Source of the DNA: Microbacterium sp. Root553
GTDB lineage: Bacteria > Actinomycetota > Actinomycetes > Actinomycetales > Microbacteriaceae
Direction: 5' to 3'
Length of the DNA: 64,000 nt
Assembly: GCF_001426995.1 (NCBI RefSeq)
Contig: NZ_LMFY01000001.1
Span: forward strand, 892,713 to 956,712
Shown: piece after piece, positions 54,866 through 63,087 of the stretch
How the letters are laid out: each line of letters opens with the position of its first letter
How positions within the stretch are numbered: the first letter of the stretch is position 1
Program-made: the position numbers and the translations under genes
Notes under the pieces: model-generated
What the model was told of the DNA's origin: nothing
Database searches by the model: none
What the model saw: the letters and a program-made list of their open reading frames with translations, nothing else

Positions 54866-55867
54866 ATGGCCCTCACCGCACACTCCACCATCGGCGACTG
54901 GCTGAACGACCCCACCGGCGGGCCACTCATCCGCGCACTCTTCGAGCAGACGGGCGCCGACCCCGAGCTCCTCACCCCCGTGCTCGGGCTGCCACTGCAG
55001 CAGCTCGTCGCCATGAGCCAGGGCGCACTGCCGCAACCAGTCGTCGACGACCTCATGCGCGCGGCCAATGACGGCGAGATCCCCGAGGCCGACGAGTCCG
55101 AGGGCTGGACCGAGACGCCCACCACCGGACGCTTCTCCGGCAAGACCGTGATCGTCACGGGCGCAGCATCCGGAATCGGCAAGGCCACCGCATCCCGCAT
55201 CGCCCGCGAAGGCGGACGCGTCATCGCCTCCGACATCGCCACCGACAAGCTCGACGCCCTGAAGGCCGAGTTGCCGGATACCGACATCACCACCGTCGCC
55301 GGAGACCTCACCAAGCAGGACGCGATCGACGCCGTGATCGCCGCCGCGGGCGACCGCATTGACGCCCTCGCGAATGTCGCCGGCATCAACGACGACTTCT
55401 CCCCCGCGGGCGAGACGACGGATGCCGTCTGGGACCGCGTCATCGCCATCAACCTCACCGCCCCGTTCAAGCTCATGCGCGCGGTGCTGCCGATCATGGA
55501 GAAAGCCGGCCGCGGGTCGATCCTCAACGTCTCCAGCGAAGCGGGCCTGCGCGGCAACGCGTCGGGCAACGCCTACACGGCCAGCAAGCACGGCATCATC
55601 GGCGTCACGAAGTCCGCGGCGTTCATGTACGGACCGAAGGGCATCCGCGTGAACTCCGTCGCACCGGGCGGCGTCGCCACCGGCATCCCGATGCCCCCGA
55701 ACATGTCGGAGTACGGCTCCGGTCGCCTCGCCCCGTTCCAGCAGGCGATCCCGACGGTCGCGACCGCCGAGCAGTTGGCTGCGTCGATCACGTTCCTGCT
55801 GTCGGACGACGGCGTGAACATCAACGGTGCCGTGCTGGCGTCGGATGGTGGATGGTCGGTGCAGTAA
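54866..55867 (+). CDS. SDR-family oxidoreductase with N-terminal helical extension
   Basis: This is a 333-residue NAD(P)-dependent dehydrogenase. Residues 92-333 are a classical short-chain fold with TGAASGIG, the NVAG-equivalent LANVAGIND, the catalytic Ser in LNVSSEAG and YTASK (Tyr/Lys). Residues 1-85 form a helical domain (TIGDWLNDPTGGPLIRALF) not needed for SDR catalysis; similar ~80-residue domains are fused to other actinobacterial enzymes. AAGGAGC lies 6 bases before the ATG. A decayed copy of its 5' part lies at 52768-53130. The substrate is unknown. Confidence 0.93.
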   Translation: MALTAHSTIGDWLNDPTGGPLIRALFEQTGADPELLTPVLGLPLQQLVAMSQGALPQPVVDDLMRAANDGEIPEADESEGWTETPTTGRFSGKTVIVTGAASGIGKATASRIAREGGRVIASDIATDKLDALKAELPDTDITTVAGDLTKQDAIDAVIAAAGDRIDALANVAGINDDFSPAGETTDAVWDRVIAINLTAPFKLMRAVLPIMEKAGRGSILNVSSEAGLRGNASGNAYTASKHGIIGVTKSAAFMYGPKGIRVNSVAPGGVATGIPMPPNMSEYGSGRLAPFQQAIPTVATAEQLAASITFLLSDDGVNINGAVLASDGGWSVQ

Positions 55868-55905
55868 GCACCCCTATGACTCGCGTGCCGTGTCATCCTT
55901 GCGAG

Positions 55906-56415
55906 ATGTGGAACACCTTCGGCGCTGACGTCCTCGTGGCGGTCATTGGAGCAGCTTTGACTGTATCCATCGCTTTTCTAACGTACTTGGGGAGGATCCG
56001 ACTCGAAGAGCATCGAGCACTGCAGATTCTGATCAACGACCTACACGGTCGACGGGCACTGGCAGTCGGGCGAGGATCCAAGGTGCGGTTTGCTTCTTGG
56101 AGCGCATCATTCAAGCGCGCCAACGCGAGCATCATTTCTGCGCGCGATGAGATAAAGGCAACTCGCGCGAAGGTCAGGAAGCACGAGAAAGTGCAGGGGC
56201 CTCTTGTCGAGATGATCCGAGCTTGCAACAACTATCTAGAGATGATCGAGGGAGACCCCAGCTCCTATCTCATCTATCTGGCCCAGCTAAAGCTGGAACT
56301 GTACGCTCAAGCCCTTCGCCTCGCCAGCGTGCGCAGGGGCCTCAAGGTGGCTCGCCCCGGCGACGGGGCGTTCCAAGAACAATTGAACCCGCATGCAAGA
56401 CCGTACGCATCTTGA
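55906..56415 (+). CDS. Uncharacterised membrane-anchored protein
   Basis: This is a 169-residue protein with an N-terminal transmembrane helix (ADVLVAVIGAALTVSIAFLTYLG) followed by a long charged helical, coiled-coil-like cytosolic region (ASFKRANASIISARDEIKATRAKVRKHEK). The ATG at 55906 is preferred over 55852, which lies inside the SDR gene. No family is recognised. Its lower GC and isolated position suggest accessory DNA. Confidence 0.55.
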   Translation: MWNTFGADVLVAVIGAALTVSIAFLTYLGRIRLEEHRALQILINDLHGRRALAVGRGSKVRFASWSASFKRANASIISARDEIKATRAKVRKHEKVQGPLVEMIRACNNYLEMIEGDPSSYLIYLAQLKLELYAQALRLASVRRGLKVARPGDGAFQEQLNPHARPYAS

Positions 56416-56524
56416 GGCACGGAAGGCACCGTTCCTTCTCAGCGTTCGAGCCCTCGCAGGCGCACCTCCGTCTGATCTTTGACCCGCTCGGCATTGACGG
56501 GGTGATCGGTGACAGACTGACTCC

Positions 56525-56836
56525 ATGCCCGAACGTCCAGAGATCGTCTGCCTCTGCGGTTCCATGCAGTTCGCCGAGGACATGCGGTTGGTAAGCCAGT
56601 CGCTCACTCTCGCGGGCATCATCGTGCTCATGCCTACCGAGATCGACATCCCGATCACCGACGAGCAGAAGGCCGTGCTCGGCGAGCTGCACCTGCGGAG
56701 GATCGACCTGGCCGATCGGGTGGAAGTGGTGAACCGGGGCGAACACTACGGCGAATCGACGCTCCGTGAGATCGCCCATGCAGAAGCCGCGGGCAAGCCC
56801 GTGACCTTCGTCGGCCCCGCCTGGGGCCGGCAATAG
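56525..56836 (+). CDS. Nucleoside 2-deoxyribosyltransferase-like / DUF4406-type protein
   Basis: This is a 103-residue protein beginning IVCLCGSMQFAEDM, with a central strand GIIVLMPTEIDIP and a C-terminal HAEAAGKPVTFV. This is the small alpha/beta fold shared with nucleoside 2-deoxyribosyltransferases. The Glu in STLREIAHAEAAGKP sits where the catalytic or nucleotide-sensing residue is expected. The biochemical role is unproven. Confidence 0.65.
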   Translation: MPERPEIVCLCGSMQFAEDMRLVSQSLTLAGIIVLMPTEIDIPITDEQKAVLGELHLRRIDLADRVEVVNRGEHYGESTLREIAHAEAAGKPVTFVGPAWGRQ

Positions 56837-56868
56837 TCCTCACATCTCCCCCGCCTACAGTGACACGC

Positions 56869-57249
56869 ATGAAGAAGCTCCCCGCGCTCGCGACACTGGC
56901 CGTCGGCATCCTTCTGCTGTCCGGATGCTCTCAGGCGTCGACCATCGCGGCGTGCGGTCAGGTCGCGGCCCAGGCCGTGCAGGTGAGCGGTGTGATCGAG
57001 AGCTTCAGTTCGCCGACGCCCGAGGCCGCGCAGGCGGCTCTCGCCGAGGTGAAGACGGTCGCCGAGAAGATCCGCGGCATCGATGGTCCCGCGGAGTTCG
57101 TCACCCTCCGCGACTCGTGGGCGACGAGCATCGACGCGTTCGCCGCCGAGGGCGAGAAGGCGATCGCCGGTGACGTCAGCGGTGTAGATGCCGCATCCAC
57201 CCAGCTGCGCACGGCGACCGACGCGATCGTCGCCTACTGCACGCCGTAG
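56869..57249 (+). CDS. Small lipoprotein
   Basis: This is a 126-residue exported lipoprotein with a basic start MKKLPA, a hydrophobic core and the lipobox LLSGC. The mature part is alpha-helical, with an Ala-rich heptad-like pattern and two cysteines that could form a disulfide (AACGQ, AYCTP). It ends nine bases from the convergent TetR stop. The function is unknown. Confidence 0.75.
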   Translation: MKKLPALATLAVGILLLSGCSQASTIAACGQVAAQAVQVSGVIESFSSPTPEAAQAALAEVKTVAEKIRGIDGPAEFVTLRDSWATSIDAFAAEGEKAIAGDVSGVDAASTQLRTATDAIVAYCTP

Positions 57250-57258
57250 CGACCGCAG

Positions 57259-57828
57259 TTACGCCGCGATCCCCCGCAGCAGCCGCGTGACCGTCTCGTC
57301 GACGCGCTCGGCGCTCAACGGCTGACCGATCAGCGCGGCATACGACGCCATGGCGATGAGCTGGTCGGCGATGGCGTCGGCATCCACATCGGCGCGGATC
57401 TCGCCCGCCGACTGCCCGCGTGCGATCCGCTCCGCGACCCACGAGCGGATCGGCGCCGCAAGCCGCTCGTTCAACGCGAGTCCGAGCTCGTGATCGGTCG
57501 CGGTGACCGCGATCAGCGCCCGGGCGAGCGCCACACCCTCGGGCCGCTCCATACCGGCGGACATCGCCGAGAACCACGCGTGCAGGTCGGCCCGGATGTC
57601 ATCGCTCATCGCGACAGCGGGGTCGGCGCCGGGCAGGTCTCCCTCGAGAAGCGCCTCGCCGAGGATCGCCGCCTTCGACGGCCACCAGCGGTAGATCGTC
57701 TGCTTCGCGACTCCGGCGGTCTCGGCCAGCCCCTCGATCGTCACGACCTCGTAGGTGCCGGCCACGACGGCAGCGCGCATCGCCTCGAGCACGGACCGGC
57801 GTGCGGCTTCACTACGAGGACGGGGCAT
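57259..57828 (-). CDS. TetR-family transcriptional regulator
   Basis: This is a 189-residue regulator with an N-terminal helix-turn-helix (YEVVTIEGLAETAGVAKQTIYRWWPSKAAILGEAL, about residues 25-60) and a C-terminal TetR_C-type helical domain (DDIRADLHAWFSAMSAGM). It begins nine bases after the sdpB stop on the same strand, so it may be read from the toxin operon. Its target is unknown. Confidence 0.9.
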   Translation of the reverse strand: MPRPRSEAARRSVLEAMRAAVVAGTYEVVTIEGLAETAGVAKQTIYRWWPSKAAILGEALLEGDLPGADPAVAMSDDIRADLHAWFSAMSAGMERPEGVALARALIAVTATDHELGLALNERLAAPIRSWVAERIARGQSAGEIRADVDADAIADQLIAMASYAALIGQPLSAERVDETVTRLLRGIAA

Positions 57829-57837
57829 GAGAACAGG

Positions 57838-58950
57838 CTATCGAGGGGGCGGGCCGCTGACCGCCTCGGCGGCGCCTGCGCTTCGGTGTATCGAGTCGCC
57901 GGATGGGGGAATCGCCAGCGAGTCCGTCGCTGACGCGGAAGGCGCACTCGCGGCCGACTGGCGCCCGGTGTCACTGGGGGACGGGGCATGGGTCACGGGC
58001 GCCGAGCGCGATGATTCGCCATGCGGCTGCGTGTGAGACCGCATCCGTTTCGCTCGCGCAGGAAGAAGCGATCCGAATGTCGCTCCTTCGCTGTACGGCC
58101 GCGCGACCAGCGGGACTGCCAACAGGATGAGTGCCCCGAACATCGTGATCTGGAAGCTCCAGAGTCCGATGAAGACGATGATTCCCAGATGCAGGGCCGC
58201 ACCCAGCAGCGCGACGGCGACCCGGAGTCGTCCTCGAAGCAGCGGAAGGGCCGCGAGCGCGATCTCCAGCGCCATCGTTCCCCACGTCAGCACGAAAAGG
58301 GCGAGTGGGATGGAGGTGACGAAGACGATGAGTTGCAGGAACAGTCCGCTCGACCCGAAGAACCCCTGGCCGATGTAATAGAGCGCTGTTCCTTCCGCCC
58401 ATTCGGTCTGGAACAGCTTGCCCGCTCCGGAGTAGAAGTACAGGACGGCGACCTGCACCTTCGCCGCGACCAGGAAGACGACAGCAGCTCCGGTACGTAC
58501 TCCGATCAGTCGCGTTCCGCGGCGACCGGGCATCCAGTGGTTCACCCGGGGATCGCCGAGGCAGATCGGTACCAGCAGGAGTGCGAGGATAGCGGCGATC
58601 TGGTCGCCACCCTCAGGAATCGAGATGCTGGAGGCGATACTGAACGCCACCCACGCGTGCAGCACGCTTGTCACCTGCGGCAGGAAGCCGCTGATGACGA
58701 GGATCAGCACGGCGATGCAGATGATGCGTCCGAACGCGAGGTCGTCGCGCACGAGGCAGAACAGTCCCGCTTGGTCGACGTGCGTGCAGAGCGGGTAGGT
58801 GCCGACGCCGCTCACCGGGCGGAAGAGGAAGTCCTCGCGAGTGAAGGCGACGGTGATCAGACCACCGAGTGCGACGAGCGAGCGCACGAGTCCGAGCAGC
58901 GGCGTCCATATGACCGGTTGCGGAAGGCGGATGCGGTCGATCGCGCTCAA
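57838..58950 (-). CDS. sdpB: SdpB-family membrane protein (HTTM fold)
   Basis: This is a 370-residue polytopic membrane protein related to SdpB of the Bacillus subtilis sporulation-delaying toxin system, within the HTTM/vitamin K carboxylase-like fold. About eight hydrophobic segments and the conserved QVAVLYFYSGAGKLFQTEWAEGTALYY block are present. SdpB and SdpA are required there to turn the SdpC precursor into the active peptide. The TTG start (58950) shares bases with the sdpA stop and has GGAGG seven bases upstream. The last ~70 residues are a Ser/Ala/Pro-rich cytosolic tail not expected in the family. Confidence 0.82.
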   Translation of the reverse strand: MSAIDRIRLPQPVIWTPLLGLVRSLVALGGLITVAFTREDFLFRPVSGVGTYPLCTHVDQAGLFCLVRDDLAFGRIICIAVLILVISGFLPQVTSVLHAWVAFSIASSISIPEGGDQIAAILALLLVPICLGDPRVNHWMPGRRGTRLIGVRTGAAVVFLVAAKVQVAVLYFYSGAGKLFQTEWAEGTALYYIGQGFFGSSGLFLQLIVFVTSIPLALFVLTWGTMALEIALAALPLLRGRLRVAVALLGAALHLGIIVFIGLWSFQITMFGALILLAVPLVARPYSEGATFGSLLPARAKRMRSHTQPHGESSRSAPVTHAPSPSDTGRQSAASAPSASATDSLAIPPSGDSIHRSAGAAEAVSGPPPR

Positions 58951-59498
58951 CAGGAGACCTCCGCATGCAATCCGCTCTGCGCGATCGATGTCTGCTCCGT
59001 GTGGTTGCGATACGCCCACGACACGGGGATGGACTGGACGATGACGACCTCGCCGCAGATCGTCGGGGAGGGGACGGCGTTGTCGAGCTTCACCGGTTCC
59101 GCCGCGATCAGCTCGTCCGAGCAGACGGCGAGATCCGGCGAGGAGCATTCGACCCAGGCGTCGGCGTTCTCGTCGCCGATGAGGAGGGCCGTCTCCACTC
59201 CTTGTGAGCGCCCCTCACGGCTCAGCCCGAAGGCGTTCTCCACTCTCGTGTTCGGGAAACCGGCGATGGATGTCAGCCCCGCGTCCGACACCTGATGCGG
59301 CTCGACCTGCGGGTCGCGCGGGGACTTGGTGAAGAAAGACCAGCCCTGCGGGGCGACCGCCATGATGTTGGCCCGGTTCGCCTCCAGGCCGGGAAGGGAG
59401 AGGACAGTCTCGCCGATGGAGGCCAGACCGGAATATGCGGCTGCGACCGCGACGACAGCGGTGGGAACGACCAGGTGTCGCACCTTCATGTGATTCAT
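58947..59498 (-). CDS. sdpA: SdpA-family antimicrobial peptide system protein
   Basis: This is a 183-residue protein with one N-terminal hydrophobic helix (VPTAVVAVAAAYSGLASI) and the SdpA hallmark PQGWSFFTKSPRDP near residue 58. The C-terminal domain has several cysteines (ECSSPDLAVC, TICGE and a terminal Cys) and probably faces outside. In Bacillus SdpA acts with SdpB in maturing SdpC. The ATG at 59498 has GAG seven bases upstream; a second ATG lies at 59489. It overlaps sdpB by four bases. Confidence 0.85.
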   Translation of the reverse strand: MNHMKVRHLVVPTAVVAVAAAYSGLASIGETVLSLPGLEANRANIMAVAPQGWSFFTKSPRDPQVEPHQVSDAGLTSIAGFPNTRVENAFGLSREGRSQGVETALLIGDENADAWVECSSPDLAVCSDELIAAEPVKLDNAVPSPTICGEVVIVQSIPVSWAYRNHTEQTSIAQSGLHAEVSC

Positions 59499-59517
59499 CG
59501 GAACTCTTTCGCGCCGG

Positions 59518-59549
59518 CTTGTGGGGCAGCCTGACGACTGCCCCACAAG
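59518..59549 (-). promoter_or_regulatory. Perfect hairpin between sdpC and sdpA
   Basis: CTTGTGGGGCAG and CTGCCCCACAAG form a perfect 12-bp stem with an 8-base loop, 14 bases past the sdpC stop and 19 before the sdpA start. There is no T-tract. It could be a partial terminator or an mRNA end stabiliser giving more toxin precursor than SdpA/SdpB. Confidence 0.75.
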
Positions 59550-59563
59550 CGATCTGCTGTGTA

Positions 59564-60229
59564 TCAGTACGCGTCGAGCGTCTCGGTGAGTCCGACGATG
59601 CCCTTCTCGGTCTCGAGTCCGGTCGAGCCGGCCGCCGACCACGCGACGTTCTCCGTCCAGGCCAGGTTCATCTGCACCGCGAGGGTGAGAGCGTGCACGG
59701 CTCCGGCCGCTTCCGCGACGGCGACCCAGACGACGAAGACCGGAACGACCGCCATGGGCGTGACGTCACCGGGCGCGACGCGGGCGCCCTCTGACTCGTC
59801 CGCAAAGTTCAGCTCGTCCGAAACGGTGCTCAGTGCCTCGGCCGCGTCGACGAACTCCGCCTCGACTCGGAGGACATCACCTGACGTCATCTCGGTGTGG
59901 AAGTCCGCGAAGACGTCTGCATCCTTCGCCTCGAGGGCATCGAGCACCCCCTCGACCTTTGCGAGATCCGGCCCGAGCTCGCCGACGCTCTCGCGGAAAG
60001 CCGAGTACGCCGGGTCGCCGAGATCTGCGTCGAACTGCGCAGCCATGTCGCCGACACCGAAGTACATGGCACTGAACAGGTCGCGTCCGCTGTCGGTCGC
60101 AGTGACGCCCTCCGACGCCGGTGCGATCTCAGCGGCGATGGCGGGCGGGGTCACAGCTGCCGCGCCCAGGGCGACGGCCGCAGCCACTCCGATCGCGGCG
60201 GTCGTGCGCTTCTTCAATGTGATTGCCAA
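59564..60229 (-). CDS. sdpC: SdpC-family toxin precursor
   Basis: This is a 221-residue secreted precursor. A signal peptide (core AAIGVAAAVALGAAAV, cleavage near AIAAE) is followed by the family block RDLFSAMYFGVGDMAAQF, a helical acidic domain, and a C-terminal hydrophobic region (MAVVPVFVVWVAVAEAAGAVHALTLAVQMN) where the mature toxin of Bacillus SdpC lies. I chose TTG at 60229 because GGAGG is six bases upstream; the ATG at 60235 directly abuts GGAGG. The protein contains no cysteine, unlike Bacillus SDP, whose mature peptide has a disulfide. Confidence 0.82.
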   Translation of the reverse strand: MAITLKKRTTAAIGVAAAVALGAAAVTPPAIAAEIAPASEGVTATDSGRDLFSAMYFGVGDMAAQFDADLGDPAYSAFRESVGELGPDLAKVEGVLDALEAKDADVFADFHTEMTSGDVLRVEAEFVDAAEALSTVSDELNFADESEGARVAPGDVTPMAVVPVFVVWVAVAEAAGAVHALTLAVQMNLAWTENVAWSAAGSTGLETEKGIVGLTETLDAY

Positions 60230-60258
60230 GAGCATCCTCCGATTTGTGTTTTTTGGCG

Positions 60259-60367
60259 CACTCGACTGTCCCGTGCGGGGTCGAGTGGTCGAGAGCCGCA
60301 CGAGCGGCGTAAGTCATCCCGCGCGGCGGGAGGAGGCTGCTGAGACTTCGGTCATCGAAGCCTCAGC
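60259..60367 (-). promoter_or_regulatory. Leader region of sdpC with two hairpins
   Basis: Just past the stop of the upstream gene, GCTGAGACTTCG (60339-60350) pairs with CGAAGCCTCAGC (60356-60367), 11 of 12 positions. Nearer sdpC, CACTCGAC (60259-60266) pairs with GTCGAGTG (60280-60287), with an inner CCCG/CGGG stem. The first looks like a terminator for the upstream genes and the second like a leader structure before the sdpC ribosome site. Confidence 0.5.
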
Positions 60368-60368
60368 G

Positions 60369-61337
60369 CTATAGAGACTCGTTGAGTATCGCGGCGGCGC
60401 GGTCGGCGTCGGGCATCGCGATCTCGAAGGAACGACCGACGTCGTCCGAGACGTGCAGAGAGCTGGCGGCACCGAGAGCGAGCGCGACTCGGCCGGGCGC
60501 GTCGAGACGCACTCCCCACCCGAGCGGTCCAAGAGGGCTACGCGCGGTCTCGGCGTGGGCTCGCGTGACGCGATCGATGCGGATCCGGCCCGGTCCCATC
60601 ACCGGTGTGGACACGACGGCATCTCCGACGATCGTCACCCGCCATCGCGTCGCGCAGAGTCCCACGAGACCGATCACTCCGCCGGCGATCCCTGCGCCCC
60701 ACCACAGCAGGCCGGTCGCGGCGAGCACGACGAGCACGATGCCGGATGCGAGCAGCGCCAAAGCCGCAGGAGAGACGAATCTCCGTTCCCAGCGCGTGGG
60801 CGCATCCTCCTCCTGTCGCGTCGGCCGGGAGGCGGCCTCAGAAGGGGTCACGTCACCGCGGACGGCGATCCCCGAGCTGATGCCCACCGCCAGGCCGACA
60901 CCCGCAGCGACGAGGAAGGGCAGGATGCCGGGGTCTGCCGCCAGCCACGGATCGACCACGGTCAACGACGGTGCCACGATGATCGGCAGCGCGAGCGACA
61001 CGGTGACGGTGATGGCGCTGATCGCGCCGGTCGTGGTTCGACGCGTCCACGCGGACCTCGTCTCGCCGAAGACCAGGTAGCCAGCGAGGACCGTCCACCC
61101 CACTGCCGCGGGACCCGCGACGATCGCGATCGTCGCAATCAGGCTGCGCACAGTGGTCACCTGTCCGGCGGCCCACTGGTTCGCGATCTCGGCCGGCAGG
61201 CGCGGAGCCCAGAGCGCGGTGATCGCGACGGCACCGATCAGCGCACCGGCGATCGGCAGAAGAACCATCCACCAGACGCGCATGTCGACGCCCGAGCGTG
61301 TGCGTGCGTCGATGCGATCCTGCGTGTTCGTCGTCAT
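60369..61337 (-). CDS. Polytopic membrane protein with DUF1648-like N-terminus
   Basis: This is a 322-residue protein with about six hydrophobic helices and a C-terminal PH-like beta region (GDAVVSTPVMGPGRIRIDRVTRAHAE). The first helix region (LPIAGALIGAVAITALWAPRLPAEIANQW) has the LP...I..HW-like pattern of DUF1648, a domain also found at the N-terminus of the Bacillus toxin-immunity protein SdpI. Because it lies directly upstream of sdpC and is coupled to a CPBP gene, an immunity role is a reasonable guess only. Confidence 0.65.
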   Translation of the reverse strand: MTTNTQDRIDARTRSGVDMRVWWMVLLPIAGALIGAVAITALWAPRLPAEIANQWAAGQVTTVRSLIATIAIVAGPAAVGWTVLAGYLVFGETRSAWTRRTTTGAISAITVTVSLALPIIVAPSLTVVDPWLAADPGILPFLVAAGVGLAVGISSGIAVRGDVTPSEAASRPTRQEEDAPTRWERRFVSPAALALLASGIVLVVLAATGLLWWGAGIAGGVIGLVGLCATRWRVTIVGDAVVSTPVMGPGRIRIDRVTRAHAETARSPLGPLGWGVRLDAPGRVALALGAASSLHVSDDVGRSFEIAMPDADRAAAILNESL

Positions 61338-62314
61338 GTATGGCCCCCCGTGCGTGATGCGTCGTCGCGAACCTCTGACAGGTCCTGGCGCTCTTCGAGC
61401 CTGTCATGCGGGTTTTGCGCTGTCAAGTTTTCCTTTCGCAGTCGCTTTGTCAGAACGAGGACTCCGATGACGGCGATCATGATCAGACAGGTCACCCATC
61501 CCAGCGGAGAGATGGCCAGAAGGTCGACCTGCTGACCGGCCGCTGCGACGAGAGTCGCGAATGACGCAGTCGCGTTGAACGCGGAGTGGGCGATGACCGC
61601 GGGCCAGATCGATGTCGATCGGAGACGGAGCCACCCGAGGATGATCCCGAAGAGCACACACGCCAGCACCATCATGCCGAGGCCGAGAAGATCGGGGCGG
61701 CCGAAGTTGTACCCGAGGAGTATGAGCGGAGCGTGCCAGAGACCCCAGATCGCGCCGCTGAGCACGAGCGCGGGCCACACCCCCAGGGGGAGGAGGCGGG
61801 GGAGGAGCCACCCTCGCCATCCGACCTCTTCGGCGAACGCGAACGGTGCGCTGACCACCGCGTTGACCGGGATTGCGGCGAGCTGCATGAGCACCACCAC
61901 GGCACCGGGGATCGCGAGGTCGGAGACGCCCAGCGCACGGACCGACTCCACGTATCCGCTGAACTCGACGAGGTCGAGTTCGATCAGTCCGAGGGCAGCT
62001 GCCAGGAAGACTCCCGCGATGACGATCGCCGACCCGAGGAACAGTCCGAGCACACTGAACCAGATCGGACGCGACACCGGACGCGGCGATGTCACGCCCA
62101 GCGCACGCCACCGCTCCCCCGGGCGAGGTTTCTGCGCACCCCATGCCGCGAGCACTCCGAGAGCGGGAGCGAACATCACTCCCACGATCAGGAATGGCGC
62201 CAGCGGACTCGCGAGACCGCCGGTGAAGTACAACGGCAGCGCGATGACCCACGCGCCGACGAACGACACCAGGAGGAAGAGGATCAGACTCCTCCCGCCG
62301 ACCTGCGAGCGCAT
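61334..62314 (-). CDS. CPBP-family intramembrane metalloprotease
   Basis: This is a 326-residue membrane protein with about eight helices and the CPBP (CAAX/Abi) motifs EEVGWRGWLLPRL, SGAIWGLWHAPLIL (His) and HSAFN, giving the Glu-Glu, His and His-Asn active site. Members cleave within membranes and are frequent in bacteriocin loci, for maturation or self-immunity. It overlaps the DUF1648-like gene by four bases and shares one base with the HTH-DUF3887 gene. Confidence 0.88.
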   Translation of the reverse strand: MRSQVGGRSLILFLLVSFVGAWVIALPLYFTGGLASPLAPFLIVGVMFAPALGVLAAWGAQKPRPGERWRALGVTSPRPVSRPIWFSVLGLFLGSAIVIAGVFLAAALGLIELDLVEFSGYVESVRALGVSDLAIPGAVVVLMQLAAIPVNAVVSAPFAFAEEVGWRGWLLPRLLPLGVWPALVLSGAIWGLWHAPLILLGYNFGRPDLLGLGMMVLACVLFGIILGWLRLRSTSIWPAVIAHSAFNATASFATLVAAAGQQVDLLAISPLGWVTCLIMIAVIGVLVLTKRLRKENLTAQNPHDRLEERQDLSEVRDDASRTGGHT

Positions 62315-62949
62315 CAGGCGCTCCCTCCTGCCGACGATTCCGGCGCGTTCAGGATGAAGAGACCCGCGATCCGGCCGTCATCGCGGATGCTGACCTTGCC
62401 GATCATCTCCCCGGCCTCGAAGGTCAGCGGGACGTCGATCACGACCAGTCCGCTCACCCGGTGCGAGGCGGGCTCGCCGGTCTTCTCGAGAGACCCGACC
62501 GCCGCCAGGACGCTCGCCCATGTGTCGCCGAGCGCCTCCGAGGTCATCGCCGACGTCATCTGGTCGTCGAAGTCGGCGACCACCGCCGCCGGATCGCCGG
62601 CCGACAACTGCGCGAAGACCGCGATGGCGCGATCGATCGCTGCAGCTGGCACGTCCTTCGCCACAGCCTTGCCGGTGCGCGGATCGAGCGCCTGCCCGAA
62701 TCGCTGGTACGCGGCCTGTCGAGAAATATTCAATGTGTCTCCCACTTCCTGCCATGTCGCGCCCGCACGACGCGCGTCCTCGACACTCGTCGCCAGGAGC
62801 CGATCCGCTTCTGCCTTCAACCCGGCAGCCGCACCGACCAGGCGCATCGCCGTCGCTCTGCTCTCCCGCGAGTGCAGGAGCCCAGCCACCGCCTGCGCAC
62901 GAGCGAGCGCGGCAGCGGCGATGGAGAACGAAGCCCGTGAATCAGTCAT
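62314..62949 (-). CDS. HTH / DUF3887-type putative regulator
   Basis: This is a 211-residue protein. A helix-turn-helix (TWQEVGDTLNISRQAAYQRFG, about residues 64-84) is followed by a DUF3887-like beta-helix domain (AAVVADFDDQMTSAMTSEALGDTWASVL, then VIDVPLTFEAGEMIGKVSI). This combination is common beside CPBP proteases. It is the first gene of the run leading into the sdp genes, so it may control their expression. The ATG at 62949 follows a TTGACA-containing AT-rich stretch (about 62975-62985). Confidence 0.78.
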   Translation of the reverse strand: MTDSRASFSIAAAALARAQAVAGLLHSRESRATAMRLVGAAAGLKAEADRLLATSVEDARRAGATWQEVGDTLNISRQAAYQRFGQALDPRTGKAVAKDVPAAAIDRAIAVFAQLSAGDPAAVVADFDDQMTSAMTSEALGDTWASVLAAVGSLEKTGEPASHRVSGLVVIDVPLTFEAGEMIGKVSIRDDGRIAGLFILNAPESSAGGSA

Positions 62950-63087
62950 ACGTCAAGGATGCCTTCACGTGGCATTACCTGTCAATATCTGGTTTACAGC
63001 ACGGAAGAATGCATACTACGACGGCCTGTGGAACTCCCCGCGCGACGAGTCGGGCCGCCTCGCGGACCTCTCCCGACGACCGGGGAC

